Shown here: positions 1 through 8,289 of the stretch, in pieces
How the letters are laid out: each line of letters starts with the position of its first letter
Position numbering within the stretch: the stretch's first letter is position 1
NCBI GenBank assembly: GCA_049273855.1
Contig: JBASRN010000302.1
Coordinates: 1-12,394 of the forward strand
Source of the DNA: Onstottus_B sp049273855
GTDB lineage: Bacteria > Acidobacteriota > Blastocatellia > UBA7656
DNA: 12,394 bases
Direction: 5' to 3'
Made by a program: the position numbers and the translations under genes
The notes under the pieces: model-generated
What the model saw: only the letters and a program-made list of their open reading frames with translations
The model's database searches: none
Told to the model about the DNA's origin: nothing

Positions 1-1183
<1,183 letters not shown>

Positions 1184-1326
1184 ATCCTGGCCACCTTCGA
1201 GCTTCCTCGAAGATGACCTTTTACTCTTGGTCACTTCTGCTCGAAACTCTTCAGAACGTCTGGTTCGTTTATACGCTCTATCTAGTTTTCAAAGATCGCT
1301 TGTTCGCTCTTTGCCATCAAAGGCAA
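1184..1326 (-). other. rRNA operon leader
   Basis: This is the stretch between the predicted transcription start (about 1326) and the mature 16S 5' end. It has no ORF on the coding strand with a credible start. It begins with a 6-bp hairpin, with arms at 1310-1315 and 1322-1327 and a 6-nt loop, at the very start of the transcript. It contains a boxA-like site at 1284-1297. Close to the 16S end there is a 7-bp hairpin with arms at 1195-1201 and 1206-1212 and a 4-nt loop. Such leaders normally carry antitermination and RNase processing signals. The exact ends are inferred. Confidence 0.7.
1284..1297 (-). promoter_or_regulatory. boxA-like antitermination site of the rRNA leader
   Basis: The minus strand reads GATCTTTGAAAACT, about 30 nt after the predicted start of the rRNA transcript. 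It resembles the boxA element of bacterial rRNA leaders (core CTTTGAAAA), which is bound by the NusB/NusE complex to prevent premature Rho termination. The match and its position in the leader are seen directly; the function is inferred from other bacteria. Confidence 0.55.
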
Positions 1327-1332
1327 AACTCG

Positions 1333-1360
1333 ATTATACGCGGTTGATGCGTTATGTCAA
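1333..1360 (-). promoter_or_regulatory. rRNA promoter, exact -35 and -10 consensus
   Basis: On the minus strand TTGACA (1355-1360) and TATAAT (1333-1338) are separated by 16 bp. Both boxes match the sigma-70 consensus exactly. Transcription should start near 1326, giving a leader of about 140 nt before mature 16S. Upstream, 1371-1393 is A/T-rich like an UP element. A 12-bp perfect palindrome (AGTTGATCAACT, 1363-1374) sits just upstream of the -35 box. The inverted repeat GGTTGA/TCAACC (1342-1347 and 1357-1362) spans the spacer and overlaps the -35 box. Confidence 0.85.
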
Positions 1361-1504
1361 CCAGTTGATCAACTTATTTTAGGAATCTTTTCTCGTGAAC
1401 CCTTGTCCGAAGAATCCCGGCGAGACTTCCGTATCAAATAGGCGAAGGTTTGGCAACGACCGTTATCTGCGCCAGCGGGACAAGGCAAAAGAGCTTGGAG
1501 AAGA

Positions 1505-1531
1505 TTCAAACTCTGTTTGAGAGTATTTGAA
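1505..1531 (-). terminator. Hairpin after pilC, possible weak terminator
   Basis: The minus-strand RNA from 1531 to 1505 can form a 10-bp stem (TTCAA/TTGAA, a 2-nt bulge, then ACTCT/AGAGT) with a 5-nt loop, about 90 nt beyond the pilC stop. It is followed by a pyrimidine-rich but poor T tract (TCTTCTCC), so it is not a textbook intrinsic terminator. The rest of 1381-1621 (about 240 bp) has no credible gene; it holds the UP-like tract of the rRNA promoter and a second GC-rich dyad near 1555-1578. Confidence 0.3.
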
Positions 1532-1621
1532 CTCCTTGACTAGTATGCACGCCGAAGCTCGTCGCGGTAACGCGCTTCTCCTCGTCCATTGGAGTAGGCT
1601 AAGAACCCCAGTTTCGCAGGA

Positions 1622-2845
1622 CTAGTGCCCGCCAGCAAGCTTTCCGATCAGCGTGAACAATGGCAGGTACATAGCAATGACGATCGTGCCAATCGTGACG
1701 CCGAGGAACATTATCATTGCAGGCTCCATCAAGCTCAGGAGGTTGGCGATTGCGGCATCAACCTCTTGCTCATAGAAGTCGGCGATCTTTGAGAGCATCG
1801 CATCTAAAGCACCGGTCTGCTCGCCAACCCCTATCATCTGAGAAACCATTATCGGGAATACCCCACTCGCTTTGAGCGGCTCTACGAAGGTTTGACCTTG
1901 CTCGATGCCCGTTCGTACTTTCTGAATCGCTTCCGACACGATGACGTTGCCCGCAGTCCGGGAAGTGATTTCGAGTGATTCCAGAATTGGAACACCCGAA
2001 CTCAAGAGCGTTGATAGCGTCCTGCTGAAGCGAGCTACGGCGATCTTCCTCATTATCGGTCCGAATACGGGTAGCCTGAGTATGAGACCGTCGATCGCGT
2101 GATGCCCCCTCTCGGTCTTGTACCAAGCCTTTGCCGCGAAAACAAAGACACCGATGACGAGCGAAATCAGCCACCAGTAACTTGCCATAAACTGCGAGAT
2201 GGCAACCACCAACTCTGTAAGCCACGGCAGCTTCTCTCCGGGTCCTAACAGACCCTCGAATATGTTCTTAAAGGCCGGGATCACAACGATCATAATGATC
2301 GAGATCACAATGATTGAAATCACGATTACAGCGATCGGATAAATCAGAGCGCTCTTCACATCACTCTTCAACTTGACCATCTTTTCGAGGTAAGTCGACA
2401 ATCGCTGGAGAATAATGTCAAGGATACCTCCGGTTTCACCGGCCGCCACCATATTGGTATACAATGACTCGAAGACGCGCGGGTGCTTGGCCATTGCGTC
2501 GGCCAGTGTCATCCCAGACTCGACGTCTCCTCGGGTCTGAAAGATAACCTTCTGAAAGAACTTGTTGTCCTGCTGCTGAGCGAGAATCTCAAGGCACTGT
2601 ACGAGCGGTAGGCCAGCGTCGAGCATTACTGAGAATTGCCTCGTGAACAGAGCAAGGTCCTTATGCTTGACCTTTTCTCGACCCAGTTTGGGTAGACTGA
2701 TCTCGCGGCCCTTTTCGCGCGCGTTAGTCAGAATTACCTGCTCGCGCCGGAGCATCGCCTCTAGAGTTGCTCGGTCGGCCGCCACGCGCTCGCCAACAAC
2801 GATCTCATTCAAGCGATTGCGACCCTTGAAAACATAAGTCGGCAT
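1622..2845 (-). CDS. pilC: Type IV pilus inner-membrane platform protein PilC (GspF family)
   Basis: PilC is the polytopic inner-membrane protein that sits on the PilB and PilT motor rings and passes their motion to the growing pilus. The 407 residues match the usual family length. Two T2SSF repeats are visible: residues ~66-190 with the GETGG signature at 136-140, and ~268-392 with the matching GEQTGALD at 341-348. Long hydrophobic segments lie at about 168-192, 222-240 and 376-400, giving the usual three membrane spans. The start is supported by a GGGAG Shine-Dalgarno a short distance upstream (2852-2858) and by the typical N-terminus MPTYVFKG. The gene follows pilT after 66 bp, consistent with one transcript from pilB. 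It is the last pil gene here; the next gene on the same strand is the 16S rRNA. Family assignment is secure. Confidence 0.97.
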   Translation of the reverse strand: MPTYVFKGRNRLNEIVVGERVAADRATLEAMLRREQVILTNAREKGREISLPKLGREKVKHKDLALFTRQFSVMLDAGLPLVQCLEILAQQQDNKFFQKVIFQTRGDVESGMTLADAMAKHPRVFESLYTNMVAAGETGGILDIILQRLSTYLEKMVKLKSDVKSALIYPIAVIVISIIVISIIMIVVIPAFKNIFEGLLGPGEKLPWLTELVVAISQFMASYWWLISLVIGVFVFAAKAWYKTERGHHAIDGLILRLPVFGPIMRKIAVARFSRTLSTLLSSGVPILESLEITSRTAGNVIVSEAIQKVRTGIEQGQTFVEPLKASGVFPIMVSQMIGVGEQTGALDAMLSKIADFYEQEVDAAIANLLSLMEPAMIMFLGVTIGTIVIAMYLPLFTLIGKLAGGH

Positions 2846-2911
2846 CTTGGTCTCCCACTCTCTGCTGGTGTTCTGCTGCTCAAATCTCTACAGGGGCATC
2901 CTTTAGCTGGA

Positions 2912-4069
2912 TCATCTACCGACACGGCCAAGAGGAGCCTGCGGTTTCGTTCCTTGACCGGGATAAGTCGGCGTACGCTGCGACGTCTGCAGAGCTGCCG
3001 CTCCCCTATTGATTAAGTCCTGCAACTCTTCGGCGTTCGATGAGCGCGCCATGGCCAATTCCAGAGTTATGTGCTTTTTGAAGTAGAGGCTCGCCAGCGC
3101 CTGATTGAACGTTTGCATTCCGAATTTGTCCTGCCCAGTCTGCATCATGGAATAGATCTGGTGAACCTTGTCTTCGCGGATCAGATTTCGAATGGCAGCG
3201 TTTGGCACGAGGATCTCCATCGCCAACGCGCGCCCCTGACCGCTGGCCTTGGGGAGCAGGGCTTGAGTGACTATGCCTTCCAACACCATCGACAATTGAG
3301 TTCGTATCTGAGCCTGTTGGCCCGAAGGAAAAATATCAATGATGCGATTGATGGAGGAGGCCGCTGAGTTAGTGTGCAGTGTAGCAAAGGTCAGGTGACC
3401 TGTCTCGGCTATTCGCAACGCGGTTTCCGTGGTCTCGAGATCTCGCATCTCACCTATGAGTACGACGTCCGGGTCCTGCCGTAGCGCAGACCTCAGCGCA
3501 CTCGCGAATGAATGCGTATCAGCCTGCACCTCTCGCTGATTCACGATGCAACCCTTATGGCCGTGCAGGTACTCGATAGGGTCTTCAACCGTAATGATAT
3601 GTTCGTGGCGGTCCCTGTTGACCTTATCGACCATCGCTGCCAGGGTGGTTGATTTGCCTGAGCCGGTCGGGCCGGTGACGAGAATCAACCCTCGAGGCTT
3701 GTCGCAGAGCTTGTCCACAACGGACGGAAGACCCAGTTCTTCAAATGACTTTATCTCATACGGAATTGACCTGAACACCGCCCCCACCGCGCCCCGCTGG
3801 TTAAAGATGTTCGCCCGAAAGCGCGACAGTCCCTTGATACCAAACGAAAAGTCTAGCTCGAGCGTCTCCTCGAATCGATGTTTCTGCGCGTCTGTGAGCA
3901 CCGAGTACGCGAGCTGCTTCGTTTCAGCAGGCGTAAGCTCCTGATATTCCATTGGCCTCAAAATCCCGTGCACCCGAACCATCGGAGCCGAGTTCGTCGT
4001 AATATGAAGGTCCGACCCGCCTTGCTCGATCATTTTCCTCAGCAACTCACTCAACGCAATGTCTGGCAT
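2912..4069 (-). CDS. pilT: Type IV pilus retraction ATPase PilT
   Basis: PilT is the hexameric cytoplasmic ATPase that powers pilus retraction, twitching motility and often DNA uptake. All family motifs are present: Walker A GPTGSGKS (133-140), Asp box around TVEDPIE (160-166), Walker B with the catalytic glutamate in DVVLIGEMRD (201-210, E207), His box GHLTFATLHTNS (224-235), and the PilT-specific AIRNLIRE motif (292-299). This last motif separates it from PilB and supports a working retraction ATPase. At 385 residues it is slightly longer than many PilTs because of a basic, proline-rich tail from about 356. The start is supported by GGAGGG at 4073-4078, rather close to the ATG. It lies 81 bp after pilB and 66 bp before pilC, and is likely co-transcribed with them. 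Confidence 0.97.
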   Translation of the reverse strand: MPDIALSELLRKMIEQGGSDLHITTNSAPMVRVHGILRPMEYQELTPAETKQLAYSVLTDAQKHRFEETLELDFSFGIKGLSRFRANIFNQRGAVGAVFRSIPYEIKSFEELGLPSVVDKLCDKPRGLILVTGPTGSGKSTTLAAMVDKVNRDRHEHIITVEDPIEYLHGHKGCIVNQREVQADTHSFASALRSALRQDPDVVLIGEMRDLETTETALRIAETGHLTFATLHTNSAASSINRIIDIFPSGQQAQIRTQLSMVLEGIVTQALLPKASGQGRALAMEILVPNAAIRNLIREDKVHQIYSMMQTGQDKFGMQTFNQALASLYFKKHITLELAMARSSNAEELQDLINRGAAALQTSQRTPTYPGQGTKPQAPLGRVGR

Positions 4070-4150
4070 ATTCCCTCCAGCAGTCAGTCGTCACGAGTCA
4101 GGAGTAGGGCCATTCGATCGATCCCGCCCTCCCGACTGTTTCGGGCCCGG

Positions 4151-5893
4151 CTACTTCACAGTCTCTCTGACTACCTCTTCGACGGTTGTCAAACCCTGCC
4201 TGATCTTTTCCAAGCCGCTCTGTCTAAGTGTCAGCATTCCTTCTTCTATCGACTTTCTCCGAAGTTCAAGCCCCGACGCGCCAACAAGTATTAGCTCACG
4301 CAAATCCTCGCTTATCTCCATGACCTCGTACAAACCCACACGCCCCTTGTAGCCCGTTCCGTTACAAGCCGGACATCCCGCACCCTTAAACGTCTTGATC
4401 TCCCCGATCTCACTGGCTGGCAGGCCCACATCAATCAGCGCCTCCTCCGGCGTGTGCACGTGCGCCTTGCAGTCCTTGCAGATTCTCCGCACCAGTCGTT
4501 GAGCCTGAATCAAATTCACCGAAGTCGCTACCAGAAACGGTTCGATTCCCATATTCATAAGCCGACTTATGGTCGACGGCGCATCGTTCGTGTGCAGCGT
4601 CGACAGCACCAGATGTCCAGTGAGCGCCGCCTTCACAGCGATCTCGGCCGTCTCGAAATCTCTGATCTCCCCAACCAGAATGATGTTCGGATCCTGACGT
4701 AGAAACGAGCGTAACGCCGCCGCAAAGTTGAGGCCTATCTGCTCCTTCATCTGGACCTGATTGATTCCTTGGAGATTGAATTCGACAGGGTCCTCAGCCG
4801 TGATGATATTGGTTTCAGGTGTGTTCAGGCTCTGAATCGCAGAGTACAGGGTCGAGGTCTTACCGGATCCCGTTGGACCCGTTACCAAAACCATACCGTA
4901 AGGTTTCGAGATGTTCCGTTTGAACTTGTCGAGGCTAGCCGGCTCGAATCCTAGTTGGGTCATGTCCAGTCTGAGGTTCTCCTTATCTAGAAGGCGCAGC
5001 ACCATTTTCTCGCCAAAAATCGTCGGCAGCGTCGACACTCGAAAGTCCAACTCGCGCGACCGGTTCTCCAGCCGCACCCTTATCTTGATCCGCCCGTCCT
5101 GCGGCAAGCGCTTCTCCGCTATATCAAGTCGTGCCATGATCTTCAGCCTCGACGTAAGCGCATCGCGCATCTTCATTGGCGGAGTCATTATGCTGTAAAG
5201 TACCCCGTCCATACGGAACCGAACTCTGAACTCCTTCTCATAAGGCTCGATGTGGATGTCCGAAGCTCCACGTCTCAGAGCATCTACCAGTATTACGTTG
5301 ACCAGTTTCACCACAGGAGCGTCTTCGGACATCCGCTCCAGATTCTCAAGATCGATCTCTTCGTCAGCAGCCTCAACCTCAACCTGATCTATGTCCTCGC
5401 CGTAGTCAGGCAGCGAAGTGCTTTCGGCAACCAGGTCTTCCATGACCTTCGCAAGCTCCAGCTCGCGCGAGCTGCCGTAGTACCTCTTGATAACTGTGTT
5501 GAGAGCGGTCTCGCTCACCACCACTGGCTCAATCGAGAGTCCGGTCATGAACTTGATATCGTCAATCGCGAACACGTTGGTCGGATCCACCATCGCCAGC
5601 GTTAGCGTAGCTCCGACCCGCGACAACGGCAGAACCGAATAACGCTCTGCTGTCTCTTGCGGCACCAAGGCCACCGCTGCTGGATCAACTTCAAACAGAT
5701 CCAGGTTGACCGACGGCACCCCGTACTGACGGCTGAGCACCGCTGTAACCTCTTCATCCGACAGCATTCCAAGCTTTACTAACGTCGCAGCGAGTCGGCC
5801 GCCATTGATCCTCTGGTAGTCGAGCGCCTCCTTCAACTGCTGCGGGGTGATGAGGTTGTCCTTAAGCAGTGACTCGCCCAATTTCGCCGACAT
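4151..5893 (-). CDS. pilB: Type IV pilus extension ATPase PilB
   Basis: PilB is the cytoplasmic hexameric ATPase that drives pilin polymerisation through PilC. Residues ~1-140 form the MshEN/T2SSE N-terminal domain with two helical repeats (from K4-LGESLL and R33-LAATLV); in some relatives this domain binds cyclic di-GMP, which is possible here but not shown. An acidic linker covers ~160-192. The ATPase core has Walker A GPTGSGKT (339-346), Asp box ITAEDPVE (364-371), Walker B NIILVGEIRD (403-412) and His box GHLVLSTLHTND (426-437). A zinc-binding tetracysteine is present (C472, C475, C507, C510), as is typical of GspE/PilB and absent from PilT. Length (580) is normal. The reading frame has a TGA two codons before the ATG, so the start cannot lie further upstream, yet no good Shine-Dalgarno stands at the usual distance. 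Confidence 0.97.
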   Translation of the reverse strand: MSAKLGESLLKDNLITPQQLKEALDYQRINGGRLAATLVKLGMLSDEEVTAVLSRQYGVPSVNLDLFEVDPAAVALVPQETAERYSVLPLSRVGATLTLAMVDPTNVFAIDDIKFMTGLSIEPVVVSETALNTVIKRYYGSSRELELAKVMEDLVAESTSLPDYGEDIDQVEVEAADEEIDLENLERMSEDAPVVKLVNVILVDALRRGASDIHIEPYEKEFRVRFRMDGVLYSIMTPPMKMRDALTSRLKIMARLDIAEKRLPQDGRIKIRVRLENRSRELDFRVSTLPTIFGEKMVLRLLDKENLRLDMTQLGFEPASLDKFKRNISKPYGMVLVTGPTGSGKTSTLYSAIQSLNTPETNIITAEDPVEFNLQGINQVQMKEQIGLNFAAALRSFLRQDPNIILVGEIRDFETAEIAVKAALTGHLVLSTLHTNDAPSTISRLMNMGIEPFLVATSVNLIQAQRLVRRICKDCKAHVHTPEEALIDVGLPASEIGEIKTFKGAGCPACNGTGYKGRVGLYEVMEISEDLRELILVGASGLELRRKSIEEGMLTLRQSGLEKIRQGLTTVEEVVRETVK

Positions 5894-6194
5894 AGTTCAC
5901 AACACAATCTTCCGCTCCCACTCTCGGAGCAGTTGTTTGACCAAGTGAGCGTCGCTCAAATCGACAAAGTCGTCGCCCGACTCCGTTTCAAACTTGGTAG
6001 CTTAGCGTGTCACTAGACCTCAAAGCGCACCGAAGCCCATCCCAGTTAGGGCGCTCGCGCTCATCGAGAGAAGGCAGAATTTGGGGAGCGGTAAAACGGC
6101 GAATATGAGTCGACAACTGGGGGGCAAGCTCTGCGGGAGTCCTCGTCAGCGTTAGATGGGAGGCGTACTTTCAACCAAGCTTAGGATCGATAAC
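5894..6194 (-). other. Long untranslated leader upstream of pilB
   Basis: About 300 bp between the candidate promoter at 6195-6223 and the pilB start contain no credible gene; the best minus-strand ORF I find is 14 codons without a ribosome binding site. The stretch holds a perfect odd-centred dyad TGAGCG-T-CGCTCA (5946-5958) and a small hairpin CGAC-AAA-GTCG (5962-5972). A motif shared with the pilC 5' region lies at 5907-5925. I looked for a cyclic di-GMP (GEMM) riboswitch and did not recognise its conserved core. Confidence 0.5.
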
Positions 6195-6223
6195 CTTTTA
6201 ACATTCGCTAGAAGGCATGTCAA
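6195..6223 (-). promoter_or_regulatory. Candidate promoter for pilBTC
   Basis: On the minus strand an exact TTGACA (6218-6223) is followed after 17 bp by TAAAAG (6195-6200), which matches four of six -10 positions. An A/T-rich run (ATTATTA) lies just before the -35 box. It starts 17 bp after the pit stop codon and points toward pilB, with a predicted start near 6188 and a leader of about 295 nt. The -35 match is strong and the -10 box is mediocre. Confidence 0.45.
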
Positions 6224-6239
6224 TAATAATGTCTGGCGC

Positions 6240-7289
6240 TTAGAGCTTGTGCGCAAACTGAATGAGAAGAAGAACAAACGCAGCAATAAGCGCAGAAAGC
6301 GGTATGGTTAAGACCCACGCCCATACAACCGTTCGGGCCACCCCCCATCGCACCGCAGACAGTCTTCGCGTGGCGCCCACTCCCACTATTGCACCGGTTA
6401 TTGTGTGCGTCGTGCTTACAGGAATGCCGCCATAGGTCGCGATCGCCAGCGTGATTGCGCCCGCAGTTTCGGCAGCAAAGCCCCCGACCGGTCGCAGCTT
6501 GGTCAACCGCGAGCCCATAGTGTGCACGATTCGCCATCCGCCGGACATCGTTCCCAGCGCGATCGCCGCGTGACAACTCAAAACCACCCAGAGAGGAATC
6601 GCGGGAAGCTTGCCTTCCGGCCCACTTCCCAGCAGGCCTCCCGCTACCAGCACCGCGGTGATGATACCCATCGTCTTCTGGGCGTCGTTACCGCCGTGAC
6701 CGAGGCTGTAGAGAGCCGCAGACACAAGCTGTCCCTTCCGAAATATTCGATCCACGCGGTCAGCCGATGAGCTGTGAAACATCCAAAGCAGACCGACCAT
6801 GATAGCGAATCCGAGCGCCAAACCTACAAGCGGTGATATTAGGATGAACGAAACCGTTTTTATCCAACCAGCGGCTATTAGCAATCCCTCCAGCCCCTGA
6901 CCGGCACCAAGGCGCGCGGTTATAGCGGCGCCGGCGTAACCCCCCACCAATGCGTGAGACGAACTAGACGGCAAGCCAAAGTACCAGGTGATTACGTTCC
7001 ACACGATCGCACCAATCAGTCCGCTTAGTAGCACCCAGAGCTGCCAGTTCTTGCCGATTAACGCGATGTCGATCAAATCACCGCCGATGGTCTTCGCCAC
7101 TCCTGTTCCGTAAACGGCGAACGCTACGAAGTTGAAGACAGCAGCCCACACCACCGCGATCCCGGGCGAGAGCACGCGGGTTGACACGACGGTCGCGATA
7201 GAGTTTGCTGCGTCGTGCCAACCGTTGGCGAAATCAAAGATGAGCGCAACGATGATTATGAACAGAACAAACGCTAGGGGCGTCGTCAT
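6240..7289 (-). CDS. pit: Inorganic phosphate transporter, PiT family
   Basis: This is a low-affinity phosphate permease of the inner membrane that moves metal-phosphate or phosphate by ion symport. The 349-residue protein is highly hydrophobic, with about ten membrane segments. Both copies of the PiT signature are visible: FANGWHDAANSIATVVSTR (20-38) and LGHGGNDAQKTMGII (196-210). Each is followed by the second conserved half-motif, GLPSSSSHALVGG (105-117) and GGIPVSTTHTITGA (287-300). The polar loop between the halves is short, as in compact bacterial PiT proteins. The ATG is supported by GGAGG nine bases upstream. It follows a PhoU-like DUF47 gene, the standard partner of PiT permeases. 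A TGA in the same frame directly precedes the ATG and ends a small upstream ORF. Confidence 0.95.
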   Translation of the reverse strand: MTTPLAFVLFIIIVALIFDFANGWHDAANSIATVVSTRVLSPGIAVVWAAVFNFVAFAVYGTGVAKTIGGDLIDIALIGKNWQLWVLLSGLIGAIVWNVITWYFGLPSSSSHALVGGYAGAAITARLGAGQGLEGLLIAAGWIKTVSFILISPLVGLALGFAIMVGLLWMFHSSSADRVDRIFRKGQLVSAALYSLGHGGNDAQKTMGIITAVLVAGGLLGSGPEGKLPAIPLWVVLSCHAAIALGTMSGGWRIVHTMGSRLTKLRPVGGFAAETAGAITLAIATYGGIPVSTTHTITGAIVGVGATRRLSAVRWGVARTVVWAWVLTIPLSALIAAFVLLLIQFAHKL

Positions 7290-7373
7290 TCAGTCTGACC
7301 TCCGCTCCTGAAGACGACGAGCACCAACAGAGGAACCGGCGTCGAGCCCAGTTCCCTTATTCGCATCGATCAT
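7290..7373 (-). CDS. Possible 27-residue small ORF between the DUF47 gene and pit
   Basis: This is an uncharacterised small ORF filling almost the whole gap between the DUF47 gene and pit. Its ATG (7371-7373) has an AGGAG ribosome binding site at 7382-7386, eight bases away, which overlaps the DUF47 stop codon. It runs 27 codons and ends in TGA (7290-7292), immediately followed by the pit ATG in the same phase. The peptide starts MIDANKGTG, ends RRLQERRSD, is hydrophilic and arginine-rich at its end, and has no membrane segment. It could be a leader peptide that couples pit translation to the DUF47 gene, an N-terminal extension of pit split by a stop, or a chance ORF. I recognise no family. 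Confidence 0.4.
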   Translation of the reverse strand: MIDANKGTGLDAGSSVGARRLQERRSD

Positions 7374-7385
7374 CAGCGGTTCTCC

Positions 7386-7997
7386 TCATTTGTTCTTGAC
7401 TACTACGGCCTCCAGAGCTTCGGCAACGTCTTTGCAGCGATCAATAGAGTTTTCAAGTTCCTCGTAGATCGACATCCATTTGATGACTTCGATGGCGTCC
7501 TTTTCTTCAGCGAACAGACGGCGGACGGCGTTGCGATAAAGAGTGTCAGCCTGCCTCTCCAGCTCACTTATGTTTAGTATCTGCTCTCCCACGCCTTTAT
7601 GCTGCTCCAGATTCGCAAATGCCGCCTGGACTTCCTTGGTCGCCTTGCTCAACACCTCGGCGATTTCCACCGCGTCCGGTCTTGGTGTTGTCACGCCGTA
7701 GATCTCTAGCCTGCGCGCCAGGTCGTTGATCATATCGATCACATCGTCCACCTCGGTCACCAGCAAGTAGATGTCCTCGCGGTCGATCGGAGTGATGAAT
7801 GTCGAGTTGAGCTTCTGTATAATCTTCGCTGACAACTCGTCGCACGACACCTCTATCGACTTGATGTGCTCCGCGTGCCGCCCGTGATTGTGGTATTCTC
7901 GGAAAATCTTCACGAACAGGTCGGCGCTCTCTCGCACCTGAGAGGCCAATTCATTGAGCATACCAAAGTACTTCTCTTCTCTGGGAACCAAGCGCAT
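7386..7997 (-). CDS. PhoU-like DUF47 protein, PiT accessory
   Basis: This is a 203-residue all-helical cytoplasmic protein of the DUF47 (PhoU-like) family, whose genes usually sit beside pit genes and are thought to modulate phosphate uptake. Family features seen: TFITPIDREDIYLL (66-79), an acidic EVDDVID segment (82-88), ISELERQAD (143-151), and the C-terminal YEELENSIDRCKDVA region (178-192). The acidic residues fit the metal-binding three-helix bundles known in PhoU proteins. No signal peptide or membrane span is visible. The ATG is supported by GAGG seven bases upstream, and a promoter lies at 8083-8111. pit follows after 97 bp, most of it a small ORF, so the two are probably one operon. 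Confidence 0.93.
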   Translation of the reverse strand: MRLVPREEKYFGMLNELASQVRESADLFVKIFREYHNHGRHAEHIKSIEVSCDELSAKIIQKLNSTFITPIDREDIYLLVTEVDDVIDMINDLARRLEIYGVTTPRPDAVEIAEVLSKATKEVQAAFANLEQHKGVGEQILNISELERQADTLYRNAVRRLFAEEKDAIEVIKWMSIYEELENSIDRCKDVAEALEAVVVKNK

Positions 7998-8082
7998 GAT
8001 ATAACCTCGTCAGATTCGGATTTGCTTGGTCACGGTGAACTTCTACATTGCATCGATGTTGAGTCCGCGACAAAGTTGGTCA

Positions 8083-8111
8083 ATCGTATATGCCGACTCA
8101 CAGTCAGTCAA
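8083..8111 (-). promoter_or_regulatory. Promoter candidate for the DUF47-pit operon
   Basis: On the minus strand TTGACT (8106-8111, five of six consensus bases) and TACGAT (8083-8088, four of six) are spaced by 17 bp. Transcription would begin near 8076, giving a leader of about 80 nt before the DUF47 ATG at 7997. Placement after the hairpin that follows the PDZ gene supports a separate transcription unit. Confidence 0.5.
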
Positions 8112-8269
8112 CGCAGATGTTCACTTCCCACTTGCTCAATTCTCTACCAAACAGTTCTGAAAAAGCGCCGCTACAACCGGAGACACCTTCGAAGCTTCTT
8201 TCTTTGGCTGCGATTACTAGCGTTTTGGAGGTGGTCAAGGCGAGTGGTGGCTCGAAGCCCGATCGCATG

Positions 8270-8289
8270 GGGGCCGGATGACCGGCCCC
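8270..8289. terminator. Perfect GC-rich hairpin downstream of the PDZ gene
   Basis: GGGGCCGG and CCGGCCCC form a perfect 8-bp stem around a 4-nt loop (8278-8281), starting 75 nt beyond the PDZ stop codon. There is no T tract on either strand after the stem, so it is not a canonical intrinsic terminator. It could still block readthrough or protect the 3' end of the PDZ transcript. Confidence 0.45.

Noticed and set aside
5894..6239. Cyclic di-GMP (GEMM) riboswitch ahead of pilB
   Set aside because: Fragments such as GGTAAAAC occur only on the opposite strand, and the conserved core could not be laid out on the coding strand.
8150..8175. Intrinsic terminator suggested by GCGGCGC followed by five T on the minus strand
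   Set aside because: No complementary arm lies upstream, so no hairpin precedes the T run.
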